Assembly: GCA_030248065.1 (NCBI GenBank)
Contig: JASAMV010008651.1
Location: forward strand, 1-64,000
Direction: 5' to 3'
DNA length: 64,000 bases
Source of the DNA: Rhynchonema sp. JSB1_4
Lineage: Eukaryota; Nematoda; Chromadorea; Monhysterida; Xyalidae
Below are positions 44,880-54,700 of this stretch, piece after piece; within the stretch, counting starts at the first letter, position 1, and each line of letters begins with the position of its first letter. The notes under the pieces are model-generated. The model had not been told where the DNA came from. It saw only the letters and a program-made list of their open reading frames with translations, and made no database searches. The position numbers and the translations under genes are program-made.

Positions 44880-45400
44880 GCTGTTTCATCGCTAGTCAAG
44901 TTGCCCATAGTGTGTTAAGCGACATTTTGAACGCACTACTGATGATGGACTGGCGCTCGGCGCCGCAGCCGGTCTTTCCAAAAATATTATACAAGAGTGA
45001 TACTAAATTTATAGGCATCACATCTCGCATGACTAAGGCGCCCATAGATTGTTCAGAACTCAGACAAACAAGCAACGAGCAGGTGTGCGTATGCCAAAAA
45101 TACATCGGGATAACAGATAATTACACTTTGACCAACTTTCTTTCTTAGAAGCAATTAATGTCTTCGTCCATAGTTCCTAAGTGACGCACGAAGAAAAAAC
45201 TGTGCGTTTCCATTGCGCCGGAACCGTAATGGGATCAGAGAGTTGAGCGCTCGCTACTGTACATGGAGGACCGATTCGAATCGTTTGACAGCGCGCAAGC
45301 TTTGGTTACGGTATCAGTTGTCTCTGCTGCAACAGGAAGTGCAATACATGCGCAATTGTGTGTGCCATTTCTGCTGTGACGCACCAACACAATGGTAAAC
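44880..45400 (-). pseudogene. Receptor fragment, copy 3
   Basis: Matches the 5' end of receptor exon 1 and upstream region of copies 1 and 2 (GACATTTTGAACGCACTACTGATGATG; conserved upstream block near 45130-45230). Most of helix 1 and every later exon are missing. It is separated from copy 2 by the 43487-44696 foldback. Confidence 0.6.
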
Positions 45401-45450
45401 ACACACTTTGGTCCTTTGCATCTTTGTAAGGGAAATAGATGTTCGTACAG

Positions 45451-45606
45451 GTTAGGGTGCCCTTAGTCATAGTGGAAAATGGAAATGAAAAAATATTCTA
45501 TGTACAAGTTTTCCGTTTTCCAGTATGACTAAGGGCATACTGGAAAATGGAAATGAAGCCAAACATTTTCTGCAGCAGTCGTGTTTGACATATGACAAAA
45601 ACATTA
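45451..45606. mobile_element. Short relative of the AGGGCGCCCTTAGTCAT element
   Basis: GGGTGCCCTTAGTCATAGTG and the following GGAAAATGGAAATGAAAAA match the left end of 27113-27780, with an inverted ATGACTAAGGGC nearby. It appears internally deleted. Confidence 0.55.
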
Positions 45607-45965
45607 TAACATATCTATATATATAACATCATATGTAACATCATAGTGACCATCAAAGGTTGTCTTTGTCGGAATAATCGGTTTCGATTCCATGTCATCG
45701 TTCAACGGTGGTCCATTATTTTGAGACCGACAATGTGCTGTTTGCTCTGTTCTCTGCTGTCCACGGGTTTGTGTTGGAAGGTGACGAATCGAACACAAAA
45801 CGGTTCGCCTTTGATCTGGATCAGCCCATTGGCTGGGAGTGTTTCGGGGCTCCGGTGGTTGTGCGCAGGCAACAATGATCGCATTCGGAAATTTGATCAG
45901 CTTCTCAGCGGTCTTTGTTGTTGGGTGGTTGCATTTTTCGCACACTGTTCGACTTCTATAGTAAA
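45604..45965 (-). CDS. Possible exon of an unrecognised Cys-containing protein
   Basis: Minus-strand frame from about 45965: CEKCNHPTTKTAEKLIKFPN then IIVACAQPPEP. A second frame over the same bases (GEPFCVRFVTFQHKP..., 45702-45884) also looks protein-like, which hints at a frameshift. The CxxC and following PNAIIV loosely recall the zinc-finger and core of ubiquitin-specific proteases, but this is too weak for a name. A foldback element (45957-46233) cuts the upstream side. Confidence 0.25.
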
Positions 45966-46233
45966 TTTCTAATTTCGCTGCCTCGTGCAATTTTACAGAC
46001 GCAGGGAAACTCCCGTTCGAAGTCGAGACAGGCAACAAACTCAACACACTGTCAACAAGCCGCGCAGCGTGCTCATGTGCGTTTCGAATGTTTCAGTCAC
46101 ACAAGCGGTGTGTGCCAGCTGCGTGGCTTGTTCACTCCGTCTTGAACTTGTTGCCTGCTTCGACTTCGAACAGGTTTCACTGCGTCTGTAAAAATGCATG
46201 AGGCAACGAAATAAGAAGCTTACTATTTACTAT
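45957..46233. mobile_element. Palindromic element, fourth family member
   Basis: ATAGTAAATTTCTAATTTCG with GCCTCGTGC... and its inverse ...GCATGAGGCAACGAAATAAG. Same family as 24228-24502. Confidence 0.65.
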
Positions 46234-46566
46234 ACCCTGTTCTTTAGCAATTCTTTGTTCAAATCGAATGTGTGCTTTTTGCGTTCGAAATTTTATGCGA
46301 CAGTTTGGAGGATTTTTTCCGGGTTCAGTTGCATGTTGTACACGTCGATGCTACTTGTTGCCGTTTGAAAAGCAAGATATACACACTGTCAGCACTTTAA
46401 ATTTATAATTCAGACCTAAGTATTATAATCTGAGTGACCCAAGCCCATTTGTTCAAAGCAGGTGTCGATTTCCAAGGTCATTATGGTCGAGCAAGAAACG
46501 TCGTGGTTTGATGCCTTTCATCTGATAGTTGGTAGAGTGCAACAACTCTGAAACGAAACCGAAGAT

Positions 46567-46887
46567 TTATTGAAGCCGCAAGTAATTGTGCGTTGCGGCA
46601 TTCAAGTACCGTACATGGCGCCAAAATAGCTCAGTGTCGACCAGCTCGAGTAGGTGACCGGTCGACCGCGGCTTTTTGAAAACTTCCCATTTCTGAATGA
46701 CTTCTCGCGCAACAAGCGAGGTGACACTGGCCCTCGATCGTATTTCATATTGGTCGCACAACGACCACATATGCGTAAGAATGCATCGCCCTAATTTTCC
46801 TGCATGGGCAAGGGGGATATTTGGCGATTTTTTTTCAAATTGAAGCAGGTTTTGACAAGCACTTCGCATTCCTATCAGTGTCAGCAT
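46567..46887 (-). CDS. ORF of 106 codons, unrecognised
   Basis: Unspliced frame MLTLIGMRSACQNLLQFEKK... to NYLRLQ-TAA with fairly even composition and Trp/His/Arg content unlike simple repeats (GRCILTHMWSLCDQYEIRSR). It may be an exon of the same locus as 45604-45965. No family recognised and no ribosome or promoter evidence. Confidence 0.25.
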   Translation of the reverse strand: MLTLIGMRSACQNLLQFEKKSPNIPLAHAGKLGRCILTHMWSLCDQYEIRSRASVTSLVAREVIQKWEVFKKPRSTGHLLELVDTELFWRHVRYLNAATHNYLRLQ

Positions 46888-46889
46888 GG

Positions 46890-48830
46890 GTCTCGCAACG
46901 ATCTGGCTTGCGGTGGGTTACGGTATTCGGGGGCTGAGTGACAACCTCCTGTAGACTCACTAGCTGTTTTATTTTATCTATTTACAGCTTGATCGAAACT
47001 AAAGTTAGAAAACCAGTGCGCATGTCTGAAGTTGCTTGCATTCAATTTCTGTCAGTTTTCGCTTAAAAACTGTTTGTCTTGGTGGAAAATAATGCAAAAA
47101 TTCAGATTGAGCTAAACAAGCGACAAAAGCACAAAATCACAGTGCACGAATGCGCATTCCTCCCGGCGGTAGGCAGGCGGCAGGCAGGCGGGAGGCGCCT
47201 TCGTGCAGAAGCAGCCTGCCTCCCAGCGCGACAACACCGTGCATCCTTGCATCCCAGCTGGTATCCTTAACCGTGTGAACGCAGCCTTCCTCCTGGAAGC
47301 AGCGTGCACGAATGCGCATTCCTCCCGGGTGCAAGGATGCAAGATCCCCCCCCCAGAGTTGCAGCTGGTACTGTATGTACATAACTCACTGTGCGATCAA
47401 AAGCGGCGACCATCACAACAAACCCCACGTGACGGCAAGTGGCTATTTTATTTATCATCAGTCTACCAGGGCCATGAATTACTGTAATTAAAGCCGTCAT
47501 TCGCTGATGCCGTATGAACCATAAAAATGTCCTAGGTATGTATATCATTTACGTATATACATACGTGTATAGCAAAACCACGAGCTCATGAGACGAGTTT
47601 TTTTGAAGCTTGCTTGGCCAGATTAAAAAATGCTGCGGTTACCCGTGTTTTCGCAAACAAAACAAAGAGACTGGGATGCTAGTTCCAGCTGGCTGACCTC
47701 AATTTGTTGCGTGCTTTCGCGAACAGCAACGTTGTTCAACACACGAATGTTTTGGGAGTCAAAAGGGAATTTACGCACCGAGGTGGGGAGCGTGTTTTTT
47801 AAAAAAATACGTGCGTTTCTCTTTCTTTCATTTCCGAAATACGTGGAACCGGAACACTGTCGGATCTGTAGAAGTCAACTTCAAAAAAGTCGTCTCATGA
47901 CTGTTCGTGGCTTGGACTATAAGCGTGTTCGTATACTGTATGTTGTTTATAAGTTCATTACGCTTGTTAGAGAATGAACGCGATACCTCGAGATGTTATT
48001 TAGCCCCGCGGTATGAGTGACTCTCTGAATATGTCTGTACCTGGTATTGAATACCCACCCAGGCGGACCGCTGGCTGAAAGTGGTGCCGGCTGCGAACAA
48101 CAACAAGTGCGCGCTCATGTATCAATCAATGAGCGTCAAGCAGCTATAAGTCTGTTGATTAAATATCGACATAGTGTTGTAACCCCATGCAGGCAAATTT
48201 GGAGCGGGTTAGGTAAACACAAATGTTTCACCCTTGTCAACTCAGGCTGTTGGAGTTAAACATCAGTCGTTTCGGTTGGATGGCAGACCACGTGGTTTTG
48301 TGTCATACAGAACCACTAATGTTGAATGCCAGCAGCCTGTGTTGGCAAGGGTGAAACATTTGTGTTTACCTAACCCGCTCCAAATTTGCCTGCATGGGGT
48401 TACAACACTTGTCGATATTTAACCAACAGACTATAGCGCTTTGCCATAAACTTTGCTGTTTGATGATGAGCTGAAATAAAATCTATGTTGAAACACGGGG
48501 AACATGTCTGCGGCGTTTTGCACATGCGTTTGAGGCAGCATGTCTCGGTGATAACAGTATCGTCGGCACAGAATCAAATCAGTATCGTAAGAGTAATTGC
48601 AAACCCTGTTCACAGAGTTAATTTTCACCGATCAATCTTCGAACCGACATAGAAACCCAGTAAAACATCGTCTTGGGGATTTACCTTTTGATTTGCACAA
48701 TTTGGTTCAGGATGTTCCAACAAGGCGTCACTTTTGATATGCGTCACTTTCTGCAGGCGTCATTTCCTAAAGTGAAAGTCAAATTTCGGAACGAACAAAC
48801 ACACAACGAAGCAAACCGGTCAAGACCAGG
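46890..48830. other. Region without a supported gene; two short repeats
   Basis: It contains a short repeat pair at about 47147 and 47307 (GTGCACGAATGCGCATTCC), a possible lone plus-strand exon near 48062-48150 (ADRWLKVVPAANNNKCALMY) and a hairpin element at 48141-48432. Other ORFs here look like chance. Confidence 0.5.
48141..48432. mobile_element. Hairpin element
   Basis: The left arm GTTGTAACCCCATGCAGGCA...GGTAAACACAAATG pairs with the right arm CATTTGTGTTTACC...TGCCTGCATGGGGTTACAAC. The pairing extends outward through TTAAATATCGACA to CTATA at both ends. Arms are about 100 bp, almost perfect. Confidence 0.7.
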
Positions 48831-49325
48831 GTCGGCTGCTTTTGTTTCAACTGCGCCGACCCCGCCCCGAAGCTTCTATCTGAAGTGACTTATTTTACTG
48901 AAAGAATAGCGAGTTTTTTTGTCAAAAATACTAAAATTTCTGACGGATTCGGCAAGCAAATGATCAGTACTTGTCTGTCTCACAACTTTGATTATTCACG
49001 GAAAGCAATCAGTTTTTCACCCAAAAATAGGTTCAGAAAAATCGCAAAAATTATGACAAAAATCGGGTAAAAATCTGATCCAAAAAAAGTCGGGCCGGGC
49101 CGGGCCGAGCTTTGGCCACCTCGGGCACCCCGGCCCAAACGCTCTGGCCGGGCCGGGCCGGAGATGTTGGGGCTCGGGCCGGCAGAACCCGGCCCGATTG
49201 CGACTATGGGTGGGCACAGCACAATACCCAATACCCAATACCAATACCACCCAATACCAATACCAATACCAGTGTTTGGTATTGGTATTGGGCCTAATTC
49301 TGGTTTTGGGTATTGGGTATTGGTA

Positions 49326-49754
49326 CCGTATTGTCGGAAATAGAACCCCCCCATTAATTGACCCCCCCCCATTAATTGAACCCCCCCTAAATGGCTCGAA
49401 ATCAAAAATAGAACCCCCCCCTTAATTGACCCCCCCCATTAATAGAACCCTACCCCCACCCTTCACCGTACCACAGATTAGTGGTATGGTAGGGCTGTGT
49501 TGTTGTGTCAAACGTTGTTTAAGCTTGCGTACACAACAGAACACAGCTTTTTAAGCATAATTGCCGCTGTTAAAGGTAGAAAATACCGAAAACAAGCCAT
49601 TTTTAAGGGCATTATTAACAATGATTTTTTTCGTCGGGGGGCCAAATGAAAAATATAACCCCCCCAATAATTGACCCCCCCCCCATAAATTGAACCCCCC
49701 AAAATGACCCCAGTGAAAAAATAGACCCCCCGGGTTCTATTTCCGACAATACGG
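49326..49754. mobile_element. C-tract foldback element, nested
   Basis: Ends CCGTATTGTCGGAAATAGAA (inverted right), with iterated CCCCCCATTAATTGACCCCC motifs inside. The target duplication is unclear (TATTGGTA versus TATTGAAG). Confidence 0.7.
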
Positions 49755-50008
49755 TATTGAAGCTGGCCTGGTATTGGTATTAGGTATTGGTATTTGGGTT
49801 TGCCCTTGGGTATTGGGTTTTGAGTCAGGTATTGGGTCAAAACCAATACCCAATACTAATCCAGAAAAACCCAATACCAAACCAATACCAAACCCAATAC
49901 CTGACTCAAAACCCAATACCAAACCAATACCAAACCCAATACCAACCCAATACCAGACCAAAAACCCAATACCAAACCAATACTAAGACCAATACCCAAT
50001 ACCCAATA

Positions 50009-50430
50009 CAGTGTAGTGGCAGGCCCATGTGTGGGAGGTAAGTATGATGCGCGGTTGGGACCGGAAGCGTGAGAGGTATGATTTTGGTCACCCAAAAAGG
50101 CGAAAAAACACCGTTTTTGTGATACAATTTTGGCCAAAAATTGAGGTAAAAATAGTACTTTTTCAAAATTTTTGCCGAAAACCGCCTAAAAATAGGTATC
50201 ATGGGTGGGTTTGCGCGCGGAGCGCGCGATTTTTGGGAAAATAAGGTCGAAAAACACCGATTTTTGCCTTAAAAAGGTATAAAATTGCTTGTGAGAGGTA
50301 TGATTTGGAGTTGTGAGAGGTAAGTACAGTACTCAACCCCCCCCAACCCCCCCCTCGGGTTTTGTGGTAGGTAAGTACTGTGCGGGGGGGGGGTAACCCC
50401 CCCCCCCCAACCCCCCCTGCCACTACTATG
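50009..50430. mobile_element. hAT-like element, GAGAGGTAAGTA family, nested
   Basis: Ends CAGTGTAGTGGCAGG / CCTGCCACTACTATG. The exact duplication ACCCAATA is at 50001-50008 and 50431-50438. It iterates GTGAGAGGTATGATTT and GGTAAGTA motifs. Confidence 0.88.
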
Positions 50431-50539
50431 ACCCAATACCAATTCCAACCCAATACCCAATACTCAATACCAATACCAACGCAATACCAAACCCAATACC
50501 AGGCACTTCAGTAGTATTGATCTGGTATTGGGTATTGGG

Positions 50540-50936
50540 CAGTGTAGTTCCTGGTCCGGCGCGGCGGTTAGTGTACCTACCCCTTTTTTCCGTGCGGCGG
50601 TTAGTGTACCTCCCTGGGGGGGAAGGGGGGGGGGGAAGACCCAAATCCAGGAAAAAGTCACTTTTTGAGGTAGAAAATTTGACCGATTTTTACCCCTTTT
50701 TGGAAAAAATTCTCCATAAAAAGGGTATTTTGGCGACTTTTGACATCATTGACCTGAAAATCATCCATTTTAGGCCTAAAAATGGCCATTTTAGGCCTAA
50801 AAATGCCGATTTTAGGCAAAAATTGAGGCGGTTAGTGTACCTGGCGCGGCGGTTAGTGTACTAGTGTACCTTGGTCGCGGCGGTTAGTGTACCTTAGGGG
50901 GGGGACCCCCCCCCCTCCCCCCCAGGAACTACACTG
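50540..50936. mobile_element. hAT-like element, CAGTGTAGTTCC family, copy 3
   Basis: Same termini as 14069-14417. The exact duplication GTATTGGG is at 50532-50539 and 50937-50944. The iterated motif is GCGGCGGTTAGTGTACC instead of GGGGGAACAGACGTACC, while the T-rich core (TTTTAGGCCTAAAAATG) is shared. Confidence 0.9.
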
Positions 50937-51096
50937 GTATTGGGTCTCACCCGGTATTGGTATTGGTATTGGGTCACCAATTTGGTATTGGTATTGGGTA
51001 TTGGTACAGGGCCGGTATTGGTATTGGGTATTGGTATTGGGTGTCAAAAGTGGTATTGTGCCCAGGCCTAATTGCGACCTCTGACCCAGCCAGGAA

Positions 51097-51463
51097 CAGA
51101 GGTCGCAATCGGGCCGGGTTTGGCCGGCCCGGCCCGGCCCATACCCCCAAATCTCCGGCCCGGCCCGGCCCGAACCCCCAAATCTCCGGCCCGGCCCGGC
51201 CCGAAATCCCGAATTTTTGGCTCAGATTTTAACCCAATTTTTGTCATAATTTTTGCGATTTTTGAATCTATTTTTTTGGTTGAAAATTCATTGTTTTCCA
51301 TGAAAAGTCGCCAGATAGACAATACCAATAGTGTGGCTGGGGGTGGGGGGCAGTGGTGTAGCGACCCTCCAAATCTCCGGCCCGGCCCGGCCCGGCCCGA
51401 GCCAAATGCCCAAAATCGCGGCCGGCCCGGCCCGAGGTCGGGCCGGCCCGATTGCGACCTCTG
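51097..51463. mobile_element. hAT-like element, CGGGCC family, short
   Basis: Ends CAGAGGTCGCAATCGGGCC (inverted right). Target duplication GCCAGGAA versus GCCACGAA, 7 of 8. It shares the interior of 13517-14688, including AGTCGCCAGATAGACAATAC, where that copy carries a nested insert. Confidence 0.82.
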
Positions 51464-51716
51464 GCCACGAAGATCTGTGCACATTTCTCATGTCCATGCT
51501 TAATTTAAAGCCTGAAACGCGACCTCAACAGAAATTGTTAGTTTATGCATGGAAAACTGCATTTTCTTTGCAGGAGCTTGAAACGTTCGCTTTGTTTGGG
51601 GTGCGTTGCAAGCAATCGCCGACACGTTCACGTTTCGTGGAAAAAAAACGGTGTTGTTGTGTGGTTTGGTTGTCGTCTGATCGGGAGCGCACCGGCAGAA
51701 ACCCTAAAAATAAACG

Positions 51717-54700
51717 ATGGCATCGCCCGGTCCCGTCGTCGTTTCTCCCATCGGCAAGGCGCTTCGTTCCACCAGACTGGGACGCGTCAAACAGTCGCCC
51801 GTGTCTGAAAGTGTTCGTTTTTTTGTCATTACCGATTATCGTCGTTGTGTCTTCACTGGGTCAGGGTTATATTGGCTTCATTGATGCGGCAAGGAGCTTC
51901 GCGATCTGCTAATTGATTTGTGTAAATTGGTGTCGAAAACTGAAAAATTGTTTTCTTTGCGCAGGAATTGTCCGATTTATGCCAACGATTGTCCTCTTCG
52001 AGTCTCTCCCTGTCGCTGTCTCTATCGTCTGATTTTGTTGGTGCAACTATACTTGCGTATTTTTCCGCAAAATATATTTTTGGAAAAAAAACCGTTTTTT
52101 TTCCGGAAAAAAAACCGTTTTTTTTCCAAATATTTTTCCAGTACTTAAGGATACCCATGGTCCAAAAACGCCTATTTTGGAGAAAATTTTGTCGGGAAAT
52201 GGCCTGAAACAGGCTAAAAATGCACTTGGAGATTAAAAAGTGCTCATTTTGAACTGTTTAGCACCGATTTACATTGGTTTTGACAACATCCTTTCGTCCC
52301 CTTTGAAAATATTTCGGAAATTTTTGGAAAAAAAACCGTTTTTTTTCCAAAAGCTGCCACTTGGAAAAATTTCCGGAAAAATAAAAACGTATTTTTCCGG
52401 GCCTCGGAAAAAAAACGGTTTTTTTTCGGTTTTTTTTCCGGAAAAAAAACGGTTTTTTTTCCGGCCCGCAAGTATAGGTGCAACCGAATCGCCCAGTTCG
52501 ACAGATAGTGCAACTCCACATGCGAAATCGAACAAGAATGGAGTACAAAACGCGCGTGGTTCGATGAATTTACCGTTTTTGTTGTTTGCTTACCTTAATC
52601 GCCCAAAACATTTGTTGTTCCCAATTCCATTTTCAGATTCTCGTGTTTCAAGTCTTTCGACGAATCGAGCTGACGTTTCTAAGCGGCCTACAATTGAAAA
52701 GAATCCCGATCCGATGTTGGAATGGAATGCGAAACTCATGGAATTCGAAATTCAATGGGAGGAATACGCCCAGGTTCGTCACGTATTTTTTGAGAAATCA
52801 AATTTAAAAAAAATGACCCGTAACTTTCAGAATGAAGTGCTGCGAAAGCAACAAGATTTGCTGGCGAGACTGCGCAAACATCGCGAACAACTGGTCAGAG
52901 TCAGAACAACCGATCAGAAACGCAAATCGGACGCATGTGTGCTGAAAACCAACCAAATCACGGCTGCAAATGTGGCACAGACTTCAACTGCCACAGCCGT
53001 GAATGTCGACTTGACTCTGTCAACTATTGTGCCTGAGCCTGCTGAATTGACGGATGCACAGATAGAAAGTTGGTTATGTTTGGTTTGCTGTTTTTATCTG
53101 ATAATTTTATTTGTGACACGAAATGAGATGTCCATTCGCGAAGGGCTAGTTAGAAAATACAAACTGTTGTTGTATTGATACAAAGCGGTAGGTTCTGTGA
53201 CTTGTGTGTCAATTGGAACAAGTGCAACGTGACGAACTTGAAGAATTTTGGAACATATTACATTTTTTTACGCTGGTCGCGTGCCAAATATCGCCGACAC
53301 TTTTCACATGCAAAAGCACGTGACCCGGTTGCGGCAAAGTGCACAATGCGCCATTGCTTGACCACAGTCTGTCTCATTTCTTCAGCGCCGATTGCCACGA
53401 GCACCGAGCCAATTCTAGAAACCAGTTCCATTCTGCCACCCACCCCAGTCCCGGGCAGCACATCAATTCCGATTGTGACTTCGACACCAATTCGACACCC
53501 GCCGACTCGGTCAAAGAAACACGTACAGTTCGCTGACTACTCGTTTGAGCCGGAGAATGTCGAACCCAGCCCGGATGCCCGTTTCATAAAGGAGAATCAG
53601 GCATCGTTGTTGGTGTCTGTGCCACCGTTGCCGCCCATGGAGGTGCAATTGACTGAAATGGTTAGGAAAAATCCATTGGTTATGGTTAGGCATCGGGTTC
53701 GGGGGGAGAGTATCCCACTCATACATACAGTGTTTTTGGTTGCCGACTACCGACATCTGACAGACACCTACGCTTTTTTGGATCGAGACATCCGCCGACA
53801 CCCGACATGGCCCGGTCCGTAGTCCATGGTCATACAAGACCCTTTTAGTAGAGGTTTGAGTTGAGTACAGTGGATTGGTTCGTTTGATTGGGCTGAGTCA
53901 ATCGGCTGGTGCTCCAAACTGGCGGTTATTTACAATATGCTCTACCCCTCGGACGAAAGTAGCGTTTAAAAACATCGACGATGTAGAGTGTTCCACACCC
54001 TAAAGAGTGGAGAGACGTTCTGCATTGTGTATTAGTCGCCAGCGAGGTAGGTTGCATCCTGAGACGTTTTTAGAGAAGAAATTTATGGTTTTGTGCTTCC
54101 CATTCGATGCTGATTAATTTACACTTGTTGTATTCATTTGTCATTTTTTTCTCTTCAGATTCTCCCAACGGCCACGCAAGTGCCTCAAATCCCGGCTCCC
54201 TCCTCCAGTTCCCAACCACAGGCCGCGCAAGCCTCATCTTTCTCATTTAAATTGGGCGATAGCTCAACGTCGGGTGATGGCGAAGAAACAGCGACATTCG
54301 TGTCGGAAATGTTGGTTGCTCTTAAATTGATTTCAGTTTTATTAATTCCTGGAATTATTATTTATTTATTCTTTGAAATTTCCAGAAAAGCTCCCGCGCC
54401 TGAACTTGCTAGTCAGGCAAAGCAGCCTGCTGGAAAATGTGTTGTTGATGACGCACCAAAACCTGAATCGCCCAGCACGACATCGAAAACACGTGACTCA
54501 AAAATTCAAGCTTTGATTCAGCAATTCAAGGATGTAAAGACTGAGCTCGCAAAGGTTTGCTTTCATCATTTCTTGCATGCTGCATTTTGCTCCATTTATT
54601 TGATAAAATTTGTCCGATGGCCGTGCTGGCGGTTGATGTTTCTCAATCGCACGACTACCTGGGGTTTCTTGTTTGTTGGATTTGATTATCTGTCCCCATA

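Larger units (their letters stand above)
49205..51070. mobile_element. hAT-like element, CCAATACC family, hosting three inserts
   Basis: Ends TATGGGTGGGCACAGCACAA / ATTGTGCCCAGGCCTA. The exact duplication ATTGCGAC is at 49197-49204 and 51071-51078; it landed in the terminal repeat of an older CGGGCC-family element whose own right end is at 51083. Its own body is long arrays of CCAATACC/GGTATTGG. Nested inserts: 49326-49754, 50009-50430, 50540-50936. Confidence 0.85.

Noticed and set aside
49737..50202. ORFs with repeated IPNTNP or GIGYWYW peptides
   Set aside because: They are translations of the CCAATACC/GGTATTGG array in an inserted element, with equal openness in several frames.
52240..53178. 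312-codon plus-strand ORF, the longest in the window
   Set aside because: It reads through transposon sequence, two introns with good splice sites and two exons. The exon parts are already included in the GLE1-like gene.
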